From the NCBI GenBank assembly GCA_003150395.1, contig QAMI01000006.1, positions 1-29,492 of the forward strand: a stretch of 29,492 nucleotides of DNA, given 5' to 3'. The notes beneath the pieces are model-generated. The model ran no database searches. It worked only from the letters and a program-made list of their open reading frames with translations, and was not told the DNA's origin. Both the position numbers and the translations under genes were made by a program. This document shows, piece by piece, positions 15,822-23,704 of the stretch (positions within the stretch are counted from its first letter, which is position 1; the number at the start of each line of letters is the position of its first letter). Origin of the DNA: Candidatus Gastranaerophilales bacterium. Lineage in GTDB: Bacteria > Cyanobacteriota > Vampirovibrionia > Gastranaerophilales > Gastranaerophilaceae.

Positions 15822-16343
15822 ATGTATTACTTTCCGGACTTAGACGAACAAACAAGGTTGAATATGATTAGCGAGCTTGAATTCGATATCCGCATAGACT
15901 TATTTTATGAGCCGTTATCTATGACGACATCTGGCATGATGCCTTACAAGCGGTTGTTGAAAGAGTGTTTCGAAAAAGGTACTCCCGAAACTTTGCAGCA
16001 AAAGCTTACTTCTTCTTTCTTTAGAGAAAAAGACCGAAACGGTCGCAAAATTTTCTCTAACATTCGTGAAACTATTGCTTTTTCTGACTTTAACCGTTAT
16101 TATGTTCGTGCTTTGTTGCTGCGGGCACTGAGTGAAGACAAAAAGCTTTGTGTTTATCGGGCAAAACAGGTTATGAACGAACGCAAAGAATCTAGATTAA
16201 CGGTTAACAAAGTTTATTTTGACAAAAGAAGTATCGGACAAATACTTGAATTGTTCAGAGATTATAGAAAACTGTTCAGCTCAAAGCATGAACTTTTGCA
16301 GCCAAATTCAGGACTTAGTCTTAGATTGGTTGGTACATTCTAA
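15822..16343 (+). CDS. Uncharacterised protein, possibly 3'-truncated
   Basis: The product has 173 residues with no recognised domain. AGGAG at 15810-15814 supports ATG 15822. The sequence is soluble, helical and basic toward the end (RNGRKIFSNIRETIAFSDFNRYYVRALLLRAL). A GMMPYKRLLKECFEKG segment and ARGININE-rich helices suggest nucleic-acid contact. Its last 36 bases overlap the 3' end of a convergent gene, and the final residues (SGLSLRLVGTF) look unlike the rest, so the original C-terminus may have been cut when the neighbouring leftward pair was acquired. Base composition is slightly richer in G and C than its neighbours. Confidence 0.55.
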   Translation: MYYFPDLDEQTRLNMISELEFDIRIDLFYEPLSMTTSGMMPYKRLLKECFEKGTPETLQQKLTSSFFREKDRNGRKIFSNIRETIAFSDFNRYYVRALLLRALSEDKKLCVYRAKQVMNERKESRLTVNKVYFDKRSIGQILELFRDYRKLFSSKHELLQPNSGLSLRLVGTF

Positions 16344-16919
16344 AATAGGAATTATGGTCTTTCTTTTTTTGTTAATTGAAAACATTTCTCTGTATGTTTC
16401 TAATATTTTTCCAATAGAATTTTGCAAACTTTTTGCTAGATATATTAGTTCCTCAAGATCTTGTTTATTAAGTCGCAAAATTCCATTTTGAAAGAGTGAA
16501 CTTGTTTTTTGAAAAAATCCTTTAACAGAATCTAGAATAGGTTCTTTTAACTTAAGTAATTCACTATCAGCAATAAGCCATAGACTAGCTTCGTTTAACC
16601 TAATTTCATTCCAAACTTTTTGTAATTGTTCCTCTACTGCATTTATATCATCAACATTGGTATACTCATGGTGTTCGTAGTGATATAGCAAAACTGCAAC
16701 TAAGTTTATTACAATATTGCGAAATTCATATAGTTTTCTGAAATGGTTTTCAAAGATATCTAACCTTTTTGAAAACAAAAAAGTAACTTTTTTGTTTTCA
16801 ATTTCTAACTTTTTATTTAGAATTGGAGAGATTATTGATATAATAAGTGCAATCCATGCCGGAGTTGTTTTAAAAATTTCAATAATGACATCTTTGTATT
16901 CATGAAGTATATTCATCAT
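16308..16919 (-). CDS. Single-pass membrane protein of a two-gene unit
   Basis: The product has 203 residues. An N-terminal hydrophobic helix (TPAWIALIISIISPIL, about residues 19-34) should anchor it in the membrane with a long charged cytoplasmic helical domain after it. The body is dominated by amphipathic helices (KVTFLFSKRLDIFENHFRKL; EEQLQKVWNEIRLNEASLWLI) and may form a coiled coil. No family is recognised. The start overlaps the end of the upstream gene by 20 bases, which implies co-expression and likely a physical partnership. The TGA stop lies inside the 3' end of the convergent gene. A membrane protein plus a soluble sensor-like partner is a layout seen in phage-defence pairs, but that is speculation here. 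Confidence 0.55.
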   Translation of the reverse strand: MMNILHEYKDVIIEIFKTTPAWIALIISIISPILNKKLEIENKKVTFLFSKRLDIFENHFRKLYEFRNIVINLVAVLLYHYEHHEYTNVDDINAVEEQLQKVWNEIRLNEASLWLIADSELLKLKEPILDSVKGFFQKTSSLFQNGILRLNKQDLEELIYLAKSLQNSIGKILETYREMFSINKKRKTIIPILECTNQSKTKS

Positions 16920-17691
16920 CGTTTCCGTTAACTAATTCAATCCTTTCAATATTATAAACTTTTACTTTTTCTCCTTTATACTCAACAGTTCCTGAAGCTC
17001 TGTATAAATTTCTAAAAATATTCGAATTTTCTTCTAAAATAGAGCTTTTTAATGTATCATCATTAAACAAAATTTTACTAGGTTTTTCTGATATGCTTGG
17101 AATAATAGCTTTATCACCTGGAGTTGAACCTTTAACATTTCTGGTTTGGAAAAACTGTAGTAATGCATTTTCAAAAATATTAATACGTTGAGCTTCAAGA
17201 CTTTGCAGTTTTGCAATTGCCTTTTCTCTAACGACAATCCCCTGTTTATTAGAAATTTCTATTTTGTTTATTGGTTGGCGATTTTTCATTGTTTCAACCT
17301 CAAGACACAAATTACCATCATCTGCAAACATATCTGTAATATTTTTTACATGCTTACAGTCTTTTCTTGTACAATACAAATCATCTATTTCTTCAGTTTC
17401 AAACTTTTTCAAAAGTTTTTGAAGATATATAAAAAAATCAACTATTGTATATTGTAAAATCTCTGGATACAAAACAAGTGATGATACAATAATTAACTCA
17501 TATATTTGGCTACCAGATTCTATTTGTGACACTGCTATTTCAGGAATAGAGTCATCAATATGTTTTTGGTAATCTTTCCCGACAGAAGAGTTATATTCTT
17601 TTTGTATAGCTGAGAAAAACGCTACTAAATTTTCAACTTTAATAGGCCTAGTATTTTTTATATGAATTTGTGCGGTGTATTGATCATTCAT
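16900..17691 (-). CDS. Uncharacterised soluble protein, partner of the membrane protein
   Basis: The product has about 263 residues with no recognised family. The N-terminal part (YTAQIHIKNTRPIKVENLVAFF, then EIAVSQIESGSQIYELI) has alternating strands and an E-S-G-S motif; a hydrophobic helix-like stretch follows (VDFFIYLQKLLKKF). A CTRKDCKH pair of cysteines near residue 107 may bind metal. The C-terminus is beta-rich (GTVEYKGEKVKVYNIERIEL). ATG 17689-17691 is used here; an in-frame TTG two codons earlier is possible and neither has a clear ribosome binding site. The stop (TGA) overlaps the membrane-protein gene by 20 bases. Confidence 0.55.
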   Translation of the reverse strand: MNDQYTAQIHIKNTRPIKVENLVAFFSAIQKEYNSSVGKDYQKHIDDSIPEIAVSQIESGSQIYELIIVSSLVLYPEILQYTIVDFFIYLQKLLKKFETEEIDDLYCTRKDCKHVKNITDMFADDGNLCLEVETMKNRQPINKIEISNKQGIVVREKAIAKLQSLEAQRINIFENALLQFFQTRNVKGSTPGDKAIIPSISEKPSKILFNDDTLKSSILEENSNIFRNLYRASGTVEYKGEKVKVYNIERIELVNGNDDEYTS

Positions 17692-17947
17692 AAGCAAATA
17701 GTAACATGCAAATGCAATCTAGTTAATTTATATATACATTTTTTTACTAAAGTTAATGTTTATTTTCCATTTTATAGAAAGGCTTTCTAAGTGATTTTAG
17801 ATTTTATACTCTATAACTACGCCTTTGCGACACATCGACGACAGAGAAACTACACAGTGGCGCATGGCTGAAATCTTTTCTTAGCTCCGTTGTTTAGCTT
17901 TTGACTACACAAACTACACTTTTTTGAGACAAGCGAACAAATTTTTC

Positions 17948-18307
17948 TTAGAAGTTCTTAACTACAGATTTGAAATTCGGATTGAGTGTCATTTCATGAA
18001 GAACTTCTCCGATTTCGTTCTTTGGAAGTATGGTTGAGGGGTTTTTGTAGAGGATTTGCAGAAGTATTTTGATTGAGGATATGCTCATTTTATGGTCTTT
18101 CACAAGAATTCTAAGGCTTTCTAACCATTCGACATCGTACATACTGTAGAGCCTTTTCTCAACTTTGCCAGTTTTTACTCTCTGGGTCTTGATTAGCTTT
18201 TCGGTGTCGTATGTTCTCAGCCTGTCGGGAGTTATCCCTAACCTTTTGGCTACAATACTTGTTGTGAACAGTAAATCGTCTTTCTCAAACTTATTCTTGA
18301 GTACCAT
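17948..18307 (-). CDS. MerR-family-like transcriptional regulator
   Basis: This 119-residue protein has an N-terminal MerR-type winged helix (FTTSIVAKRLGITPDRLRTYD, then the VEKRLYSMYDVEWLESLRIL wing and second helix) followed by a short helical dimerisation segment. There is no cysteine cluster or ligand domain, so it is a minimal regulator rather than a metal sensor. GAGGG before ATG 18305-18307 supports the start. It is divergent from the lipoprotein operon, and the shared 190-base gap contains a dyad (GTAAA/TTTAC at 18402-18416) that could be its operator. The 256-base gap to its left (17692-17947) shows nothing recognisable. It is the only clear DNA-binding regulator in the cargo. Confidence 0.75.
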   Translation of the reverse strand: MVLKNKFEKDDLLFTTSIVAKRLGITPDRLRTYDTEKLIKTQRVKTGKVEKRLYSMYDVEWLESLRILVKDHKMSISSIKILLQILYKNPSTILPKNEIGEVLHEMTLNPNFKSVVKNF

Positions 18308-18401
18308 ATTTTACCCTCATATCCTTTCAATGATAATACACTAGGCAAATTATAGCTATTTGCATGCAGCTATTCGACAAAAGACTAAATTCTTAATTTA
18401 T

Positions 18402-18416
18402 GTAAACCATATTTAC
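18402..18416. promoter_or_regulatory. Dyad in the MerR/lipoprotein intergenic region
   Basis: GTAAA and TTTAC flank five bases (CCATA), an operator-like dyad between the regulator gene and the lipoprotein operon. An AGCTATT direct repeat (about 18354 and 18369) lies nearby. Binding is inferred from position only. Confidence 0.3.
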
Positions 18417-18498
18417 AAATTTAGGCTTAACGTGTATTATGGTTTTGGTTATTATTTGGAGAAAATTCAGAATACCTGATGAAAAAGTGAGGTTAATA

Positions 18499-20241
18499 AT
18501 GAAAAAGAATATTTTATCTTATATGATTTTGCTATTTGGAATAGCAATTATATCTACTGGTTGTATTAAGGCTGACAGCACAGTTACCTTTGATAATCAT
18601 GACAACATGAAAGTTGAAACAACAGTGCTTTTCCCTAGAGAGTTAATGGCATATTCTGATAACAGCACCTCAAATGATGATTTAACCAAAGATACAGAAA
18701 CTCTGATTGACGGAATTAATGTTGAAACAGAAGTTCAAGAGGTAGATAGTAATGACGGTGTCGGCAACAAAAGAATAGAAATTTGTAAAAATCTATCCAG
18801 AGCTAAAAAAGTTGAGCAGATAGGCTTTATCACAGCACAAAATGGTGATACAGGAGTTTTGATAGTCAAAAATTATCTATTATTCAAAAAATATATATTA
18901 AGCGGTCAGCTTATGAAACCTGAAGATGTTAAATCATACGACAGCAGTGTAAATCCTAATAGCCTTATTTCATCTAAAATTCGAATTCAAGTTCCTTCAC
19001 ACGCTAAAGGAGTTAAATCAAATACAGAAATCAAAGACGTAGATAACCAAAATATTTATGTTTGGAAAATTGACTATACTGCAGTTAATCCCATTAACAT
19101 TGAATTTTATATGCTAAACTGGTATGCAATCATCGCTACTGTTATTGTTTTATTACTGTTAACTTTATATATTCTTAACTCGGGTAAAGGAAAATTTGAT
19201 TTCAGTGTAATTTTAGCAAAATCTAAAGAATTTTTTGCGAACACTGCACAGAAAAATCAAACTACTACGACAGAAACAAAGACCGTTGTGAAACCAAAAC
19301 AGAAAAAAAATCCTGCAAAGTTTATTGTCATTACTCTTGTTCTTTTATGCATTATAGGAGTGTCAATTTTCTTTTCACTGCCTACAATTTGCAATATTCT
19401 TGTTGAAAACGGTATCAAAAGTGTATATGTAGGTGAAACAGCTAAAGCAGTCCAAATGATAGAAATAGCCAATGCATTGAATTTTGACAAAAACACCGAC
19501 CTATCGAAAGAGATATTCGCAAAAGGTCTTAAAGAAATAGAAAATAACGATACCAAAACGGCAAAGGTTCTTTTTGACTTAGTTTCAAAAACAAAAACTC
19601 ACAATAACAAAAAATATGCAAGCGAGCTTACGGACAAAGCCTCAAAAGCTCTAAAACAAAATCAATTAAGCAAATGCAAGTATTTAACAGAAGCTGCTGT
19701 AAGATTTGATATTGAAACAGTAAAGAAAAATACTCCTGAATATTCAAAGAAATATCTTGACCTTTTTACAGCTAAAAAATATCAAGAAGCACTTGTTGTA
19801 AGTGATATTTTGCTTTTATTAAACCCTGAAAATCATGAACACTGGTTTAGAAAGGGTTTAACATTAATGAACCTTAATAAAAATAAAGAAGCTATAGAAG
19901 CCTTTACAAAAGCCATAAATCTTAGAAAAGATTTCGGAGTTGCTTATATGAATAGAGGACTTATTTACTTTAATAAACTCTCCGAGTATGACAAAGCTTT
20001 GGAAGATTTTAATCAGGTAATTAGTTTTAGTTTTGACAAAAAACAAATGGCTATTGCAAGACTTTATATGGCAAAAATTTATTTGAAAAAGAAAAATTAT
20101 CGTAAAGCTATGGATGAAGCATGGATGGCGAAAGACCTATATTATGCTTTAGGTAATCTTGAAATGGCTGATGAAAGTTACAGATTATTTGATTATGCCG
20201 CACAACTTGAATGCGACAGACCAAACGGGTATTGTTACTAA
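18499..20241 (+). CDS. LppM-like lipoprotein with TPR repeats
   Basis: The product has 580 residues. A lipoprotein signal (MKKNILSYMILLFGIAI, then STGC) places the lipidated residue at C22. The following domain (STVTFDNHDNMKVETTVLFPREL) resembles LppM-type extracytoplasmic domains. Two hydrophobic helices follow, about residues 208-228 (WYAIIATVIVLLLLTLYIL) and 274-293, separated by a Thr/Lys-rich linker, then a long helical region and TPR repeats at about 440-560 (NHEHWFRKGLTLMNLNKNKEAIEAF; a second beginning AYMNRGLIYFNKL). It ends CDRPNGYCY. ATG 18499 with GAGG upstream begins the lipoprotein signal; an in-frame ATG 20 codons earlier was rejected. It forms an operon with the next gene. A role in an envelope complex is likely. 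Confidence 0.75.
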   Translation: MKKNILSYMILLFGIAIISTGCIKADSTVTFDNHDNMKVETTVLFPRELMAYSDNSTSNDDLTKDTETLIDGINVETEVQEVDSNDGVGNKRIEICKNLSRAKKVEQIGFITAQNGDTGVLIVKNYLLFKKYILSGQLMKPEDVKSYDSSVNPNSLISSKIRIQVPSHAKGVKSNTEIKDVDNQNIYVWKIDYTAVNPINIEFYMLNWYAIIATVIVLLLLTLYILNSGKGKFDFSVILAKSKEFFANTAQKNQTTTTETKTVVKPKQKKNPAKFIVITLVLLCIIGVSIFFSLPTICNILVENGIKSVYVGETAKAVQMIEIANALNFDKNTDLSKEIFAKGLKEIENNDTKTAKVLFDLVSKTKTHNNKKYASELTDKASKALKQNQLSKCKYLTEAAVRFDIETVKKNTPEYSKKYLDLFTAKKYQEALVVSDILLLLNPENHEHWFRKGLTLMNLNKNKEAIEAFTKAINLRKDFGVAYMNRGLIYFNKLSEYDKALEDFNQVISFSFDKKQMAIARLYMAKIYLKKKNYRKAMDEAWMAKDLYYALGNLEMADESYRLFDYAAQLECDRPNGYCY

Positions 20242-20253
20242 GGAGACAAAATT

Positions 20254-20742
20254 ATGAAAAAATTAATAATAGCTTTACTTTTACTGTTATCAGGGAATTT
20301 TTGCTATGCAAGCGATATGAACAGTATCTTTTATGGTATCAGGAGTGGTATTGATGTCCTCTCTGACGTGAACAGGCTTAGAGGTCAGGTTAACCAGACT
20401 AACGCACAACAACAGCAACTACAAAGTCAACCGCAGACACGTGAAATCAGGCAAAATCCACAGCCAACAAACACACAAAATTCTTATTATGCTCCTGAAA
20501 ACACTAACAGCAACTATGACACATCCGCAAGAGATGAGGGAACAGCTTTTACTGCAAAATCTAAGTTTTCACAAGGAAATATCTACCTCAGACAGGAAAA
20601 ATACCGAGAAGCAATAGACAGTTATTATGAAGCCAAAGAACTTTTTGAGTCAGTAGGGGACACTGAAAATGCACAAAAAGCAGGTCAAGCCTATGATGAA
20701 GCTATTGAAATGCGTTGTGAGTTTGGAGACTATTGCATGTAG
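20254..20742 (+). CDS. Secreted TPR-like protein
   Basis: The product has 162 residues. The signal peptide (MKKLIIALLLLLSGNFCYA) probably cleaves after residue 19. A Gln/Asn/Pro-rich linker (about 55-90) leads to one TPR-like hairpin (AKSKFSQGNIYLRQEKYREAIDSYYEAKELF). The C-terminus, MRCEFGDYCM, closely parallels the LECDRPNGYCY end of the lipoprotein encoded just upstream, suggesting common descent of the TPR tail and a conserved disulfide. AAGGAG overlaps the stop codon of the upstream gene and supports ATG 20254. The 12-base gap makes this the second gene of one operon. Confidence 0.7.
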   Translation: MKKLIIALLLLLSGNFCYASDMNSIFYGIRSGIDVLSDVNRLRGQVNQTNAQQQQLQSQPQTREIRQNPQPTNTQNSYYAPENTNSNYDTSARDEGTAFTAKSKFSQGNIYLRQEKYREAIDSYYEAKELFESVGDTENAQKAGQAYDEAIEMRCEFGDYCM

Positions 20743-20856
20743 TTTTATTTAATTTTTATCATTAAAAATACTAAATGTTAACAAATATTAAGTCGAATTT
20801 TTTACCGAAAATAGAATTTTTTGATGAATTTAATTTTTTGCTATATTTTATGAAAA

Positions 20857-20985
20857 TTATGTTTCTAAGCCACGTCTACCAGGCATTTCACCTACTTTAC
20901 AACCCAAAATGAGCTCTACATAAAGATTTGAGACATATGAAATAGCTTCAAAAGTATAAAATTTTCTATCTTGATAGTTTATCAA
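20857..20985 (-). CDS. Possible 42-aa protein with TTG start
   Basis: On the minus strand AAGGAG stands six bases before TTG (complement of 20983-20985), opening 42 codons that end in TAA. The peptide begins MINYQDRKFYTFEAISYVSN and ends GEMPGRRGLET; no family is recognised. The good ribosome binding site is the main support. The rest of the 20743-21293 gap is very AT-rich and shows only a possible plus-strand promoter (TTGCAA from about 21122, then TAATAAT). Confidence 0.35.
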   Translation of the reverse strand: MINYQDRKFYTFEAISYVSNLYVELILGCKVGEMPGRRGLET

Positions 20986-21293
20986 ATAAATCTCCTTATA
21001 TAACTTTTCGCATATTTTCAGCTTTTTAATTTTTTAAAATCAGTATTTTTATAATAACAATTTCCACTTTCTTACATAGAAAAAAGTACATAAAATCCGA
21101 TTTTTGAAAATTGGATAGGCTTGCAATTATTGTCAATTGTGTTAATAATGTAGATACAAATTGCAAATACAAATCATAGCCCCGCTTTTAGTCATTAGAG
21201 TCACATAAAAGCATCTCTCTGATTGGCTAAGCGTGGCATGTTAAAATAGTACATTGACAATTAAATAGCAAATAAACACAGAAAGGATGAATT

Positions 21294-21410
21294 ATGAAAA
21301 ACAATTCAATCAGAAGTCCTTGAAATGAAATAATCTCTTTTTCAGAGGCGGAAAAACAAGAGATTAAACAGCTTATTAAAATCATTCTGCAGACGATTTT
21401 AGCCGTTTAA
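21294..21410 (+). pseudogene. 38-codon ORF interrupted by one in-frame TGA
   Basis: GAAAGGA precedes ATG 21294. The frame reads MKNNSIRSP, then TGA at 21321-21323, then continues NEIISFSEAEKQEIKQLI to a TAA at 21408-21410. If TGA were read as Trp the product would be a 38-residue helical peptide. It could be a decayed gene, or a TGA-recoded one like the ATPase gene downstream. The helix after the TGA is well formed (SEAEKQEIKQLIKIILQTI), so the frame looks genuinely coding. Confidence 0.4.
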
Positions 21411-21534
21411 TCTCCCTCAAGTGGAGATTCTATATCTCCAAAAGGGTTGCTCCTTTTAAAAGCACATAGAATCATGCTCTATGGGTATTATATAACAAAA
21501 TCTACGCATGATGTAGATTATAAGGAGGATTATC
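21411..21534 (+). promoter_or_regulatory. Leader with mutually exclusive hairpins
   Basis: GGAGA (about 21423) can pair with TCTCC on either side (about 21412 and 21435), and AAAAGG/CCTTTT and ATCTAC/GTAGAT stems follow. The last lies right before AAGGAGG and ATG 21535. Competing pairs of this kind are typical of attenuation, but no ligand class is recognised. Confidence 0.35.
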
Positions 21535-21948
21535 ATGGCAAAAAACTGTGATATTCATGAAAACTACATACAATTTGGGGCACACAGCCTCAAATATCTC
21601 AAAGAACTTGGAATTGCAAAATCGGTAGAAAAAAAATTGCCGTTACTGCAAAACAAGTTAGCAGAAGGTAAATCAATCGACATTGAAGATGTAAATACTT
21701 TGTTAAACGTATTTGTTGGCACTCTCATAAATACATGTTTAACAGAAGAAGATTTACTTAAAAATAGTGTCGAATTTGAATTGCCACAAGAAGTGAAACC
21801 TCTTTTTAAAGAAGGTATTGGACCAATTATTAAGTGGAAAGAACTGTATTTTAGTACAACTATTACAAAATACAACCAATTAGTAATGGTACATCTTACA
21901 GAGAACATTCCTAATGATGATTGGTTCTGTCACATTGAAAGCGTATAG
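21535..21948 (+). CDS. Uncharacterised small acidic protein
   Basis: This is a 137-residue soluble protein with no recognised family. AAGGAGG gives a very strong ribosome binding site. The sequence has an N-terminal helix (HENYIQFGAHSLKYLKELG), a central helix-rich region (IEDVNTLLNVFVGTLINTC) and a C-terminal strand pair (WKELYFSTTITKYNQLVMVHL). Both tryptophans are encoded by TGG, unlike the suspected TGA positions in its neighbours. A structured leader precedes it and a perfect palindromic terminator follows. It lies at the head of the mobility module, so a regulator or replication accessory role is possible but unsupported. Confidence 0.6.
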   Translation: MAKNCDIHENYIQFGAHSLKYLKELGIAKSVEKKLPLLQNKLAEGKSIDIEDVNTLLNVFVGTLINTCLTEEDLLKNSVEFELPQEVKPLFKEGIGPIIKWKELYFSTTITKYNQLVMVHLTENIPNDDWFCHIESV

Positions 21949-21956
21949 CTTACTTT

Positions 21957-21984
21957 AAAGTTCGGGATAATTATCCCGAACTTT
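21957..21984 (+). terminator. Perfect 28-bp palindromic terminator
   Basis: AAAGTTCGGGATAA (21957-21970) is followed directly by its exact complement (21971-21984), then TTTTCTTTTT-like sequence. This is a strong intrinsic terminator that isolates the 137-residue gene from the ATPase gene. Confidence 0.85.
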
Positions 21985-22021
21985 TCTTTTTAATTACAGC
22001 AACAAAAAAAGGGAAAACAAA

Positions 22022-23704
22022 ATGACACAATATATACAAAATAAAAATAATTGTCTTATGCTCTATTACACAGACAAAAATAATAAGTTACAATCAGCAA
22101 AAATTTCAAATTACTCAATTCAAGGTTTATTTACATTAAAGGCAATCACAAACACAAAAAATTCTTATAAAATAATAGAAAAGCTAGCTTTATGAATGAT
22201 AAAAGAGGAAGATGTCAATAATCGTTACATTAAAATTATTCAAGGTGAAGATGAAATTGATTGTAAAAGCTTTTTTAAAGTTATTCATAGTGGCACAATC
22301 GGCTTATATGAAGATTTTAATAAGAAAAAATTTATACTGCTTATGCAGATGTTACATAACAATCTTAAATCCGTTGTAATATATACAAATTTTGGTTATC
22401 AACCCAGAGAAAACGTATATATTACAGGAAATAAAAAGATTTGACTAAAAAATCAGACCGTTGAAGATTATCCCCAATTTCCTGATGATTTATATCTTAC
22501 AGAAGAAGAAAAACTCCAAATTCTTCCTGCAAATGGCTTAATTCCAAAACTTTATGAATGTGAACATTCGGAAATAATACTTGAAGAATTTGCTGAAACT
22601 GTAATTAAAACTTTTGACGCTCCGGTTCTTATGGCAATAGCTATTGTAATTGGTTGTTGCTTTTTTGATGTTTTTATTGCTGAAGCTCAAGGTTTTCCGT
22701 ACGTTATCTTCTATGGAGATTCAAATGCTGGCAAATCTACAATTATTCATATGTTAGCAGCCATTTTTGGTATAGCCAATATGACAGAGCTTACAAGTGG
22801 AACCTCTACTATTGTTGCATTAAGAGCTCAGATGGAAAAAATGAATAACTTTCCTGTATTTATTGAAGAATTGGATGAAAAGCGAATACAAAATATAGAA
22901 GATTTAGGGAAAGACGTTTTTTCAGCCGTACCTCGAAAGAAGTCATCAAAAGACGGAAAAGAAATAGCTACAGAAATCAACACAAGTTTTTGTATAGGAA
23001 CAAATCATTTCTTTGAAACTCTAACTTTTGCAAACTTCTCGCGGTGTATTCCGATAAATCTCAGACGCAGACAATTTGATTTGAGTAATTTTGAATACCA
23101 TTCAAAGGAAGCACTAAAAAAACTATCCTGTTTTCTTCCTAAAATTCTGTTTTATAGGGATAAAATTCTTGATTTTTATCGAGAACAATACAGAATTGCT
23201 CAAATTCATTGTGATTATGCAAGAATTTGCAATAACGTTGCCATTGGTATGACTATATGGACAGTAATCAATGATATTCTCAAAAAAGAAATCCTCAATA
23301 CAGAAAATTTGGTTAAAGATTATCTTAATTATTTCGAACCATATCTTGATACGGAAATTTCATATTGTGATGTATTCTTATCAGATGTCTATAACATGTT
23401 TAATAAAAAAGAACTGCTATATGGTAGGGAATTTCTTATCACAAAAGGTAAGTATTTAAGAATAAATCTTAATAAATATTGCACTGTTTATCAAAGTGTA
23501 TATCACAAAAAGCTACACCCTAACGAAATTAAGATAAAAATTGCAAATGACAAAAGAGTTATTTCTTTAAAAACTACAGATATCAAGCCTATTGGACGTG
23601 CTATTAAAATAGATATTTCAGATAATGAAACTTTGCTTGATATTCTTAATAGAGTATCAAAAACAGCAGAAGCTGAGGAGGTTGATTATGAAGAAACTCC
23701 TTAA
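22022..23704 (+). CDS. DUF927-like ATPase/helicase, interrupted by two in-frame TGA codons
   Basis: One reading frame runs 561 codons from ATG 22022 (AAGGGA upstream) to TAA 23702-23704, broken only by TGA at 22193-22195 and 22442-22444. Read through, it gives 560 residues. The ATPase domain has Walker A GDSNAGKST (232-240), a Walker B-like FPVFIEELDE segment, and RKKSSKDGKEIATEINTSF with SRCIPINLRRR, like DUF927 and phage primase-helicase C-terminal domains. The longest uninterrupted part is 22631-23704 (357 residues); 22196-22444 is an intermediate piece that could restart at the ATG following the first TGA. In SCC elements the equivalent gene (cch) encodes a self-loading helicase next to the recombinases, and a role in element replication is inferred. 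It overlaps the next gene by 17 bases. Either a decaying gene or TGA read as Trp. Confidence 0.6.

Noticed and set aside
20743..20856. Terminator after the secreted TPR-like gene
   Set aside because: The sequence is T-rich but I could not find a convincing GC-containing stem.
22196..22444. A separate 82-residue gene starting at the ATG after the first TGA
   Set aside because: It is in the same frame as the ATPase on both sides and has no ribosome binding site of its own; reinitiation is possible but a split reading frame is simpler.
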